DNA of 64,000 nt from Solirubrobacter sp963848475 (GTDB lineage Bacteria; Actinomycetota; Thermoleophilia; Solirubrobacterales; Solirubrobacteraceae): the NCBI GenBank assembly GCA_963848475.1, contig CAWKDW010000008.1, positions 1 through 64,000 of the forward strand, given 5' to 3'. A program made the position numbers and the translations under genes. Positions 18,052-26,197 of the stretch are shown here, one piece after another (the stretch's first letter is position 1; every line of letters starts with the position of its first letter). Below the pieces are notes generated by a model. The model was not told the origin of the DNA, did no database searches, and was given only the letters and a program-made list of their open reading frames with translations.

Positions 18052-18892
18052 GGATGAGTCCTTCAGCGGGGGTCTCGAACGGCACGCCCTTGAGGATGCG
18101 CTTCCCCATCCGGGCGAGCACCTTGCCGGGGCCGACCTCCACGAAGGAGGGCGCTCCGGCATCGTGCATGGCGATCACGGTCTCGCGCCAGCGCACCGGC
18201 TTGATCAGCGCGCCCGCGAGCTCGGCGCGGACGTCCTCGAACGGCGCGGCGCTGGCGCCGGAGAAGACGGTGAAGGTCGGCTCGCCGAGCTCGACCTCGT
18301 CCAGGGCGGCGCGGAACGGGGCGACGGACGGCTGCATCGCCGGGGAGTGGAAGGCGCCGGCGACGTTGAGGCGGATCACGCGCGTGTTGCGCTCGGCGGC
18401 GAACGCCTCGGCCGCGTCGAGCGCCTCGATGCCGCCGGAGAGGACGACCTGGCCGGGCGCGTTGTCGTTGGCGACGGTCACGCCGCCGGCCTCGGCGATC
18501 TCACGCGCGTCCTCCAGCGAAGCGCCGACGACGGCCATCATCGAGCCGTTGCGGGCTTCGCCCATCAGCCTGCCGCGCAGGACGACCAGCTCGAGCGCGT
18601 CGTCGCGCTTGAGGACGCCGGCGGCGACGAGCGCGGCCAGCTCTCCGAGCGAGTGGCCGGCGCCGAAGCTGGGCTGGAGATCGAGCGCCTCCCAGCCGAC
18701 CACGGAGGCGCAGAAGATCGCGGGCTGTGCGAAGCGGGTGTTCTCTTCTACGCGGGCGAAGGGGTCCTCGCCGACGAGCTCAGTGACCTTCTCAAGCAGC
18801 TCGGGCGAGCGCTGCGCGACGAGGTCGCGCATCTCGGGGGTGTGGCTCCCCTGGCCCGGGAAGAGCGCCGCGGGTTGGATTGCATTGCTCAC
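18044..18892 (-). CDS. fabD: Malonyl-CoA:ACP transacylase
   Basis: Loads malonyl groups onto ACP. The protein shows AALFPGQGSHTPEMRDLVAQ near the N-terminus, the nucleophile in FGAGHSLGELAALVAAG (GHSLG), the conserved Arg in ELVVLRGRLMGE, and the catalytic His in NVAGAFHSPAMQP. GTG at 18892 was chosen because FPGQGS then lies about ten residues from the start, as in other FabD proteins; the frame is open for a further 27 codons upstream. First gene of the type II fatty-acid operon, with the promoter expected at 18893-19015. Confidence 0.93.
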   Translation of the reverse strand: MSNAIQPAALFPGQGSHTPEMRDLVAQRSPELLEKVTELVGEDPFARVEENTRFAQPAIFCASVVGWEALDLQPSFGAGHSLGELAALVAAGVLKRDDALELVVLRGRLMGEARNGSMMAVVGASLEDAREIAEAGGVTVANDNAPGQVVLSGGIEALDAAEAFAAERNTRVIRLNVAGAFHSPAMQPSVAPFRAALDEVELGEPTFTVFSGASAAPFEDVRAELAGALIKPVRWRETVIAMHDAGAPSFVEVGPGKVLARMGKRILKGVPFETPAEGLIHA

Positions 18893-19015
18893 ACGTGCAC
18901 CATCACTCAAGGGCGCGTGTGCTCCCACCCTCACTTCGGCCCTACCCCCCGGACAGGGGGTGCCATACCCCACGTCTAGGAAAATGGGGCGCCGCTGCCG
19001 TTTCCGTGGGTCAGG

Positions 19016-19942
19016 CTAACCCTTGGGCAGCGTGCCGCAGATGACCGTGGCGCGGACCGGGGTCGGACCCACGTAGCCGCCGGGGTCGCTGTCGCGCGTG
19101 AAGCTGAACGACATCGAGCGTGAACTGCTGAACTTGGCGCGCTCGATCGTCGGGATCGCCCAGGCGCCGTTGTCGCCGGACCGGCTGCGGTGCGCGCTGA
19201 GGTCGACGCCCCAACCGAGCACCCGTCCGCGCTTGCAGGTCGCCGTGCCCTGCGCGGGCGCCGTCGCGGTGACCATCCCGGAGAACTCCGCCGTCGTGAC
19301 CCCCTTGGCGCGCACGCAGGCGGCGCGCGGGTAACCCAGCACGCCCGCGTTGTTGGCGAACGCGCCGGCGATGCTCGACGGAAGCTGCGCGCTGTACGTC
19401 CAGCGACGCGCGCCATCGGGCATCGACGTGTAGGCGCCGAAGGCCGGCGCATGGCCGTGCGCGAGCGCCGCGCCGAGCGCCACATAGCCCGAGGGGCACT
19501 TCAGCGACGCCGTCACCGCGAACCCGGCGCCGGTGGCGCTGAGCTTCACCGGGATGCCGATGTAGGAGGGGGCGCGCCCGCCGCGGACGCACAGGGCCTG
19601 CAGCTTGGTCTTCGCCGTGCCCTCCGCCCCGGTGGCGTAGACGCTCATCCCTACGAAGCCGAGATCCTCGTTGGCCAGCGGGTTCGTCGCCGACGCGATG
19701 CCGAGCGCGAGCGGCTCGTAGCCCTTGCCGCATTTCGCCTTGACGAGCTGGCTGTCCGCGAAGAACTTGCCGGACGACCGGGGGGCGGTGACCTTGGTCG
19801 AGACGGTCTTGGTCGTGAAGACCTTCAGCTTCGGCGTCGTCTTCTTGGCCTTGGCGTCAGCGTCGGCGACGGGGGCCACGACGAGCAGCGAACCGCAGGC
19901 GACCGAGGTGAGCAGGATCTTGAGAGAGCGCACGTGGACCAC
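19016..19942 (-). CDS. Secreted Cys-containing repeat protein of unknown function
   Basis: 308 residues with a signal peptide (KILLTSVACGSLLVVAPVAD). I do not recognise the family. After a Lys/Thr-rich linker there are three similar modules, each opening with a Cys-x2-Gly or Cys-Lys phrase and a hydrophobic Gly turn: KAKCGKGYEPLALGIA, SLKCPSGYVALGAAL and ATCKRGRVLGWGVDLSA. Each ends about 70-80 residues later with a second Cys (LCVRGG, ACVRAK, VICGTL). This suggests three disulfide-closed beta domains. The stop at 19016 is 124 bases upstream of the fabD start. Confidence 0.55.
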   Translation of the reverse strand: MVHVRSLKILLTSVACGSLLVVAPVADADAKAKKTTPKLKVFTTKTVSTKVTAPRSSGKFFADSQLVKAKCGKGYEPLALGIASATNPLANEDLGFVGMSVYATGAEGTAKTKLQALCVRGGRAPSYIGIPVKLSATGAGFAVTASLKCPSGYVALGAALAHGHAPAFGAYTSMPDGARRWTYSAQLPSSIAGAFANNAGVLGYPRAACVRAKGVTTAEFSGMVTATAPAQGTATCKRGRVLGWGVDLSAHRSRSGDNGAWAIPTIERAKFSSSRSMSFSFTRDSDPGGYVGPTPVRATVICGTLPKG

Positions 19943-20000
19943 CCTAGGGCAGTGAGCCGGAATCGTTACCTCGCCGATGGCCCAGTCCGGAACTCCGCCG

Positions 20001-20645
20001 TCAGGAGATCAGACCGAGTCGCTGGGCCTTCTGGACCGCCTCGGCGCGGTTTCGGACGCCGAGCTTGCGGTACAGCGAGGACGTGTGCTCCTTGACGGTG
20101 TGTGGGCTGAGGAACAGCCGGCCGGCGATCTCGCGGTTGGTCGCACCGGACGCGACCGCTTCCAGCACCTCGCGCTCGCGCTCACTCAACGGCGGGCCCG
20201 CGGGAGATTCGTGCGGCTTGAAGACCGTCATTCCGAGCCCGACCATGCGGACCGCCCCGGCGATGTCGGCGGCCGGCCAGTCCTTGGAGATGAAGCCCGA
20301 CGCGCCCGCGGCCTTGGCCGCGTTGGGGCTGATGCGGCCCGCGCCGGAGATCAGCAGCACGTTGAGCCGGGGCGAGAGCGCCAGCAGCTGCTGGCAGATC
20401 TCCGCGCCCGACTCCTGGCCGACGAACAGGTCCACGAGCGCGACGTGCGGGTCGTAGCGGCGCGCGAGCGCGAGCGCCTCCTGCGCGTTGCGGGCGCTCA
20501 GCGTGCGCTCGACCCAGGGCTGCTCACCGAGCATCATCCGCAGGCCCCAGTGCACGACCTCGTGGTCGTCGACGACCAGGACGCGCAGCTTGCGATCGCT
20601 GGAGCCGGCGGCGATCCGCGACGGGCTGAGATCAGGTCCGGTCAA
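20001..20645 (-). CDS. NarL/FixJ-type response regulator
   Basis: 214 residues: a receiver domain (RVLVVDDHEVVHWGLRMMLG, phosphoacceptor Asp in HVALVDLFVG, conserved Lys in GASGFISKDW) followed by a LuxR-type helix-turn-helix with LSEREREVLEAVASGATNRE and LFLSPHTVKEHTSSLYRKLG. It would bind DNA when phosphorylated by the kinase encoded just upstream; the two genes overlap by 14 bases. Targets are unknown. Confidence 0.88.
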   Translation of the reverse strand: MTGPDLSPSRIAAGSSDRKLRVLVVDDHEVVHWGLRMMLGEQPWVERTLSARNAQEALALARRYDPHVALVDLFVGQESGAEICQQLLALSPRLNVLLISGAGRISPNAAKAAGASGFISKDWPAADIAGAVRMVGLGMTVFKPHESPAGPPLSEREREVLEAVASGATNREIAGRLFLSPHTVKEHTSSLYRKLGVRNRAEAVQKAQRLGLIS

Positions 20646-21759
20646 GCGGCACCATCAGTCGCACGCGCCAGCTGCCGGGGTCACGCTCGCCGAACTCCAC
20701 GATCCCGCCCAGCTGCAGCGCCTCGAGCGCGGCGAGCTTGAGACCCATGCCGCTCTGCCGCGCGTTGGCGCGCACGCCGTCGTTGACCACGTCGAGCACG
20801 AGCGTGTGACCGTCCTTGATCTCGAGGCTGACCTCGACGTTGGTCGGCCCGGCGTGCTTGTGCGCGTTGCGGACGGCCTCGGCGAGCACCGACTGCGCGA
20901 GCGCCTCGAGCGCGCGCGGGACATCGATGGCCTCCGAGCCGGGGCGCAGCGTCAGATGGAGGTCGCGATGCTCGTTGCGCAGCCGCTCGACCTCCTGCAA
21001 CAGGGTCGTGTTGGTCTCGGGCGCGATCCGGCCGAGCGGGCGCTGGAGCGCACGGCGCAGGTCGAAGAGCGCCGCCTGCAGCTCCACGCCGATCCGCTCG
21101 CGCGCGGCGGGGCTGAGCTCCGCCTGGCTGGAGAACACGAGCTGGATCCCGAACAGGCGCTGGATCACCGAGTCGTGCACCTCGCGCGCGAGATCCATCC
21201 GCTCCTGCAGCTGCCGGGCCTGCGCCTGCTTGTTGGTGGCCAGGCGGGCGAAGGCGGCGAGCGCGGCGGTCTTGCCGAGCGTCCACAGCAGGTAGCGCTC
21301 GGAGTCGGCCAGCGGCGGGCGGTCCGGGCCGCGGTCGGACAGGATCACGCCGAGCCAGCGGCCGGCGGCGGCCATCGGCGTGCAGACGAGCGTCGACTCG
21401 CGCATCAGATCGCGGAACTCGACCGGGACGCCCTCGGCCGTGGCGCTCGAGATCTCGATCACGCGATCCTCCAGCAGCGAGTCACGCGCGACCGGGACGG
21501 TCTCGACGGTCACCTGGGCGTCGGCGAAGATCTCGAGCGGGATGCCGAACGAGCCCGCGGCGCGGACGCGGCGGCGCGCGCCGTCGTAGCGGAAGATCAC
21601 GGCCCGGTCCATGTCGGCGAGCCGGCAGGTCGCCTCGCACAGGCGGCTGTAGAAGGCGTCGCTCGACGGGTCGGCCTCGACGCGCGAGAGCAGCTCGACG
21701 AACGTCTCGAGCGCATCGATGCGAACCGTGGGCTCGCTGGGAACGGTGTGACTCTCCAT
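20632..21759 (-). CDS. GAF-domain sensor histidine kinase (NarX/DesK type)
   Basis: 375 residues. An N-terminal GAF-like domain (about residues 15-165, with ADMDRAVIFRYDGARRRVRA) precedes a HisKA_3 dimerisation helix whose phosphoacceptor His is in DLAREVHDSVIQRLFGIQL, and a degenerate HATPase domain (AEAVRNAHKHAGPTNVEVSL, SGMGLKLAALEALQLGGIVE). No membrane segment, so a cytosolic sensor. ATG at 21759 gives MESHTVPSE and avoids overlap with the STAS gene. Probable partner of the adjacent regulator. Confidence 0.87.
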   Translation of the reverse strand: MESHTVPSEPTVRIDALETFVELLSRVEADPSSDAFYSRLCEATCRLADMDRAVIFRYDGARRRVRAAGSFGIPLEIFADAQVTVETVPVARDSLLEDRVIEISSATAEGVPVEFRDLMRESTLVCTPMAAAGRWLGVILSDRGPDRPPLADSERYLLWTLGKTAALAAFARLATNKQAQARQLQERMDLAREVHDSVIQRLFGIQLVFSSQAELSPAARERIGVELQAALFDLRRALQRPLGRIAPETNTTLLQEVERLRNEHRDLHLTLRPGSEAIDVPRALEALAQSVLAEAVRNAHKHAGPTNVEVSLEIKDGHTLVLDVVNDGVRANARQSGMGLKLAALEALQLGGIVEFGERDPGSWRVRLMVPLDRT

Positions 21760-21775
21760 CCTTGTGCGCTGAACG

Positions 21776-22150
21776 CTACTCGCCCAGCAGGCGCTCGACA
21801 CCGGCGAGCTCGAACACGCGCCGCACCGCGGGCGAAGCGCGCCGGACCGAGAACGACCAACCGTTGCTCTGCGCGGCCACGTACGCGTCGATCAGCGCCG
21901 TCAGCCCCGTCGAATCCATGAACGTCACCTCGCCGAGGTCGAGCTCGACCGCGTGACCCTGCCGGCGCAAGCGCTGCAACATCTCGACGAGCTCGGGCGC
22001 GGTGGCGATGTCCAACTCGCCATAGAGGACCAGTAGACGGTCACCGCGCAAGTCGGCGACCTCCGTGACCTTCCAGCTCGTGGGGCCATTCGTGCGCGTT
22101 CTCGGGACGCTACCGCACGTACGCGTCAGCGGCGCCGCAAGACGAACCAC
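21776..22150 (-). CDS. STAS-domain anti-sigma factor antagonist
   Basis: A SpoIIAA/RsbV-like protein of up to 124 residues. The STAS core shows LVLYGELDIATAPELVEMLQ and the phosphorylatable Ser in LGEVTFMDSTGLTALIDAYV. In such systems the unphosphorylated protein binds an RsbW-type kinase and frees a sigma factor. The only in-frame conventional start (GTG at 22150) overlaps the next kinase gene by 25 bases; the first 25 residues are atypical, so the real start may be later and non-standard. Its neighbour is the likely partner. Confidence 0.82.
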   Translation of the reverse strand: MVRLAAPLTRTCGSVPRTRTNGPTSWKVTEVADLRGDRLLVLYGELDIATAPELVEMLQRLRRQGHAVELDLGEVTFMDSTGLTALIDAYVAAQSNGWSFSVRRASPAVRRVFELAGVERLLGE

Positions 22151-22494
22151 ACGGTCGTGCCGCGATCGCTCTCGACGCCCCAGCGCTCCGCGAGCTGCCC
22201 GACGAGGAAGAGGCCGTAGCCGCCCGGCTCGTCCGCTGACCCGGCGCGCGGCGACGGCGTGAAGCCGTTGCCCTGGTCTGAGACCTCGACGCGGACCTCG
22301 GAGTCCCAGCTCGCGTGCAGCTCGAGCGGCTGGCTGGAATCGCCGTGGCGCACCGCGTTGGTGACGACCTCGGAGACGAGCAGCCGAAGCGTGTCGCTGT
22401 CCCCGCCGACCGCCTCACAGACCCGCGTGCGCGCCTCCGCCACGGAGCCGGGCTCCGCGGGGAGCGTCAAATCCAGCGTCCCGTGAGCGTTCAT
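22126..22494 (-). CDS. RsbW/SpoIIAB-like ATP-binding anti-sigma kinase
   Basis: 122 residues from ATG 22494, a GHKL-fold HATPase_c_2 protein: LRLLVSEVVTNAVRHGD is the N box, VRVEVSDQGNGF the G1 box and GGYGLFLVGQLAERWGVESD the G2 region. It would phosphorylate the STAS protein made next or sequester a sigma factor. No sigma factor gene is visible nearby, so the target is encoded elsewhere. Confidence 0.82.
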   Translation of the reverse strand: MNAHGTLDLTLPAEPGSVAEARTRVCEAVGGDSDTLRLLVSEVVTNAVRHGDSSQPLELHASWDSEVRVEVSDQGNGFTPSPRAGSADEPGGYGLFLVGQLAERWGVESDRGTTVWFVLRRR

Positions 22495-22572
22495 CTGCTC
22501 GTCGGCTGCCCGCGTCCGAAGACGCGGAAACAACCGGGTTCAGGGTTGTGACGACCTCGTGCCGTGTGCCCG

Positions 22573-24048
22573 TCAGGTGGGGAGCGGCCAGGTGTGGACC
22601 GGCTCGTTGGAGTGCATGTGCTCGCGGTAGCGGACGGTCATCTCGCGCAGCGCGTCGGCGCGGTCGAGGCGGTCGTAGAGACGATGGAAGGCCGCGGCCT
22701 GCCAGGAGGCGCCGTTGACGTGCTCGACGCAGCGCCGCTCGATGATCTCCAGCAGGCGGTCGGCGTCCGCCGAGTCGACGCCCCAGCGCGACAGGCCGTC
22801 GCGGGCCATCGGCAGCAGGCGGCGCAGGACGAGCTCGGCCGCGGGGGCCTCGCCGACGCCGGGCCAGTACAGCCGCGCGTCGAGGCCGTGCTTGGCGCCC
22901 GAGTAGAAGTTCTCCTCGGCGGCCGAGAACGACATCTGGCTCCAGACCGGGCGCTCATCCTCGACGAGCACGCGGACGAGGCCGTAGTAGAAGGCGGCGT
23001 TGGCGAGCGTGTCGACGATCGTCGGCCCGGCCGGCAGCACGCGGTTCTCGACGCGCAGATGCGGGCGGCCCCGGGCGATGTCGTAGATCGGCCGGTTCCA
23101 GCGGTAGATCGTGCCGTTGTGCAGGCGCAGCTCCTGCAGCTTGGGGGCGCCGCCGCTCTCGAGCACCGCCATCGGATCCTCTTTCTCGACCACCGGCAGC
23201 AGCGCCGGGAAGTAGCGGACGTTCTCCTCGAAGAGGTCGAAGATCGACGTGATCCAGCGCTCGCCGAACCACACGCGCGGGCGCACGCCCTGGGCCTTGA
23301 GCTCCTCCGGGCGCGTGTCCGTCGTCTGCTCGAAGAGCGCGATCCGCGTCTCGCGCCACAGCTCGCGCCCGAAGAAGAACGGCGAGTTGGCGCCGATCGC
23401 CAGCTGGGCACCCGCGATCGCCTGCGCCGCGTTCCAGTGCGCGCCGAACGTCGCCGGATCGATCATCTGGTGCAGCTGCACGCTCGTGCACGCCGCCTCC
23501 GGTGCGATCGTGTCGGCCATCACCGCGAGCCGCTCGATGCCGGTGATGTTGATCTCCAGGTCCTCGCCGCGCGCCGCGAAGATCTGCTCGTTGAGCAGCT
23601 TGTAGCGCGGGTTGGCCGACAGCACCGAGCCGTTGAGCAGCTGCTCGGTCAGCGTCGGCAGGATCCCGATCGTCATCATGTGCGCGTGGGCCTTGACCGC
23701 CTGCTCCTCGGCGTGATTGAGGTCGCGCCGGACCGTCTCCTCGAGCTCCGAGAACACCGCGCCTTCGAGCTTGCGCGGCGGGATGTTGATCTCGATGTTG
23801 AACTGCGCGAGCTCGGTCTGGAAGTCGTCGTCGGCGATCAGCTCGAGGACGTGCGTGTTGGCCAGCGCCGGGTCGCCCGTCTCCTCGGTCAGGTTCAGTT
23901 CGATCTCGAGCCCGATCGAGCGACGGTCGGGGTCAAAGCGCGACTCTCGGAGCATCCGCGCGAAGACGTCCAAGCAGAGCTTGACCTTGTCCCGGTAGAG
24001 CTGACGGTTCTCGCGGCTGAACGTGGTGTCGACGACTTCGTCGCCCAT
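22573..24048 (-). CDS. GCS2-family glutamate-cysteine ligase-like protein
   Basis: 491 residues of the carboxylate-amine ligase fold (GCS2). SIGLEIELNLTEETGDPALA carries the Glu residues that bind Mg-ATP; FNIEINIPPRKLEG, TSVQLHQMIDPATFGAHWNA and RPHLRVENRVLPAGPTIVDT are the later conserved blocks. Family members form an amide bond between the gamma-carboxyl of glutamate and an amine such as cysteine. Actinobacteria of this type make mycothiol rather than glutathione, so the real substrate may not be cysteine. It stands alone on the minus strand, bounded by short gaps. Confidence 0.8.
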   Translation of the reverse strand: MGDEVVDTTFSRENRQLYRDKVKLCLDVFARMLRESRFDPDRRSIGLEIELNLTEETGDPALANTHVLELIADDDFQTELAQFNIEINIPPRKLEGAVFSELEETVRRDLNHAEEQAVKAHAHMMTIGILPTLTEQLLNGSVLSANPRYKLLNEQIFAARGEDLEINITGIERLAVMADTIAPEAACTSVQLHQMIDPATFGAHWNAAQAIAGAQLAIGANSPFFFGRELWRETRIALFEQTTDTRPEELKAQGVRPRVWFGERWITSIFDLFEENVRYFPALLPVVEKEDPMAVLESGGAPKLQELRLHNGTIYRWNRPIYDIARGRPHLRVENRVLPAGPTIVDTLANAAFYYGLVRVLVEDERPVWSQMSFSAAEENFYSGAKHGLDARLYWPGVGEAPAAELVLRRLLPMARDGLSRWGVDSADADRLLEIIERRCVEHVNGASWQAAAFHRLYDRLDRADALREMTVRYREHMHSNEPVHTWPLPT

Positions 24049-24104
24049 GGGGCTCCCTTTTCCCGGCGGAGCGTGCAGTCTTTCATCAACCGGGGTGACC
24101 CGGC

Positions 24105-24613
24105 TCAGTCGATGACGAGACCGACCGAGACGCCCGTGACCTTGCCGCCGGAGATGCGGAAGTCGGTGACCCGCTACCGGGGAGGAAGTCGCCCGTGTGG
24201 CAGGAGCGCACCGAGCCGAAGCTCTCGCATTTGATGCCGCTCACCTTCGCCTTCAGCGCCGCCTCACTGGAGCCGACGCCGATCCCGCCCGCGGTCCGGT
24301 CGCCGCGGCCCGTCGTCTCGACCGAGGTGACGTTGGTCTTGCCCTGGAAGAACACGCGCACGCCGCCGGGGAACGTGTAGCGCACGAACGGCCCGAAGTC
24401 GTTCTTGCCGGTCGCGGTCCTGGTCGGCTTGCCGAGCGCCGCACGCACCTCGGCACGGGTGTTGCCGAGCCGCGCGCCCGCGATCCCGTTGTCGACCTGG
24501 ATCATGGCCTCCGCGGCCGGGGCTGCGAAAAGCAGCGCGACGACGATCGTCGAGAGTGGGAGGAGGCGCGCGTAGGAGTTCACGACTCGCGAGTTTAGAG
24601 CGGAGCCGCGCAA
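24105..24613 (-). CDS. Secreted protein of unknown function (frameshifted near the end)
   Basis: About 168 residues with a signal peptide (LPLSTIVVALLFAAPAAEAM). The mature part has GIAGARLGNTRAEVRAALGK followed by beta-type segments (PFVRYTFPGGVRVFFQGKTN); GxxLG.t..ev...LG-type phrases recur in small secreted lipoprotein-like families, but I assign none. One extra base near 24178 shifts the frame: the sensible C-terminus VTDFRISGGKVTGVSVGLVI ends with TGA at 24105, whereas the uncorrected frame runs on to 24086. Exact start uncertain. Confidence 0.55.
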
Positions 24614-24699
24614 CGGCGTGTGGCTCGGCCGCAGCCGACCCCCTGCCTACCCGACAGTTCTCACGGCGTCGGCGCAAGAGCCCGTGCGAAGGTGGTGGC

Positions 24700-25188
24700 C
24701 TGAGCGGGAAGGCGACACCGGCGACGAAGGCGCTCGAGCGGGCGAAGCTCGCCGTCAAGACGCATACCTACGAGCACGACCCGAAGCACGAGTCCTACGG
24801 CCTCGAGGCCGCCGAGGCGCTCGGGCTCGACCCGGCCACGGTGTTCAAGACGCTGGTCGCCGAGGTCGACGGCAGGCTGACCGTCGCGGTCGTGCCGGTC
24901 GAGCGGCAACTCGAGCTCAAGGCGCTGGCGAGCGCCGCGGGCGGCAAGCGGGCGCAGTTGGCGCAGGTGCAGGCCGCCGAACGCGCCACCGGCTACGTGG
25001 CCGGCGGCATCAGCCCGCTCGGCCAGCGCAAGCAGCTGCCCACGGTGATCGACGAGAGCGCGCTCGAGCATGCCGCGATCTACGTCAGCGGCGGGCGACG
25101 GGCGCTCGAGATCGAGCTCGCGCCGCGCGATCTGATCCGGCTCACGAACGCCACCGTCGCGGCGATCAGCGGATCCCCTCGGCGCTGA
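24700..25188 (+). CDS. ybaK: Cys-tRNA(Pro)/Cys-tRNA(Cys) deacylase (YbaK type)
   Basis: A trans-editing enzyme that hydrolyses mischarged Cys-tRNAPro. The protein shows ATPATKALERAKLAVKTHTY at the start, ATVFKTLVAEVDGRLTVAVV with the invariant Lys, and AERATGYVAGGISPLGQRKQ plus LPTVIDES, all standard for YbaK. About 162 residues from the first plausible start, a CTG at 24700; no ATG or GTG lies at the right place in frame, so either CTG is used or a start is damaged by an indel. Its last 23 bases overlap the end of a convergent minus-strand gene. Confidence 0.85.
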   Translation: MSGKATPATKALERAKLAVKTHTYEHDPKHESYGLEAAEALGLDPATVFKTLVAEVDGRLTVAVVPVERQLELKALASAAGGKRAQLAQVQAAERATGYVAGGISPLGQRKQLPTVIDESALEHAAIYVSGGRRALEIELAPRDLIRLTNATVAAISGSPRR

Positions 25189-26197
25189 GCCGGATCACCT
25201 CGGCCGCGTTGGCCTTGGTGATGAAGTTCGGGCCGGTCGGGATCAGCTTGCCCTGGCTGGGGAAGACGCCGTAGCGCGCGCGCTGCGCCAGCAGCATCAC
25301 CGGCAGGTAGCCCTGCAGGTACGGCTGCTGGTCGACCGCGAAGAGCATCTTGCCGTCGCGCACGGCCGCGAGCACGTCCGGCGAGAGGTCGAAGGTGGCG
25401 AGCTTCACGCGCTTCGCGAGCCCGCTGGCGCGGACGGCGTCCAGCGCCGGGATGGCGCCGCCCGGCCCGAGCGTGATGATGCCGTCGACGGGCGCGCTCG
25501 CGAGCGCCTCGGCCATCCGGCGCTGGGAGGCCCGCGCGTCCTGCAGCGGGACCGGCAGCGAGCGCGACAGACCGCCGCTGCGGGCGAGGCCGTCGGAGAA
25601 GCCGCGACAGCGCTGGTCGAGCCCGGCGTTGCCGTTCTCCTGGTTGACGCACAGCGCGCGCCGCACGCCCGCGCCGCCCATCCGCTTGCCGGCTTCGAGG
25701 CCTGCCTCGTACTCGGGCTCGCCGACGTGGGCGAGCGCGCCGAGCTTGCGGAACTCGTCGCTGCCCGAGTTGATCGTGACCACCGGGATGCCGGCCTTGA
25801 CCGCGGCCTTGATCGAGGGCGAGAGCGCCGTCGCGTCGGGCAGCGAGATCACGAGCCCGTCGGGCCGGTCGGCGACCGCCTCGTCGATGTAGCGGCGCAT
25901 GCGCTCGATCGAGAAGCTGTCGGGCGCGCGGTAGGAGACGGCCGCGCCGCTCTGGCGGTGCGCCTCCTCGATCCCGCGCTGGACGACCTTCCAGAACTCG
26001 TCGGACGCCTGCCCGTGCGTGATGAAGACGATCCGCGAGGTCGCGATCTGGACGCCGCGCGCCTGGCGGTCGGGCGCCTCGCGCGTCGCCACCGCGGCGT
26101 TGCCGGGCACGATCATGTCGCGCTCGCTGCGGGTGGAGACGCTCCCCGCGCAACCGCTGAGCAGGACGAGCAGGAACACGATCGCGAGCCGCCTCAT
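25166..26197 (-). CDS. Sugar-type periplasmic-binding lipoprotein
   Basis: 343 residues with a lipobox (FLLVLLSGCAGS), so anchored to the outside of the membrane. The fold is that of ribose/autoinducer-2-type binding proteins: RIVFITHGQASDEFWKVVQR, GLVISLPDATALSPSIKAAV, PVVTINSGSDEF, ALCVNQENGNAGLDQRCRGF and LFAVDQQPYLQGYLPVMLLA. No permease or ATPase gene is near. Its ATG overlaps the stop of a sensor kinase gene by four bases, so it probably acts as the ligand-binding partner of that kinase rather than of a transporter. Confidence 0.82.
   Translation of the reverse strand: MRRLAIVFLLVLLSGCAGSVSTRSERDMIVPGNAAVATREAPDRQARGVQIATSRIVFITHGQASDEFWKVVQRGIEEAHRQSGAAVSYRAPDSFSIERMRRYIDEAVADRPDGLVISLPDATALSPSIKAAVKAGIPVVTINSGSDEFRKLGALAHVGEPEYEAGLEAGKRMGGAGVRRALCVNQENGNAGLDQRCRGFSDGLARSGGLSRSLPVPLQDARASQRRMAEALASAPVDGIITLGPGGAIPALDAVRASGLAKRVKLATFDLSPDVLAAVRDGKMLFAVDQQPYLQGYLPVMLLAQRARYGVFPSQGKLIPTGPNFITKANAAEVIRLSAEGIR

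Noticed and set aside
22564..24234. 556-residue plus-strand frame opposite the GCS2 gene
   Set aside because: No recognisable motif and biased composition, while the minus strand carries complete GCS2 motifs.
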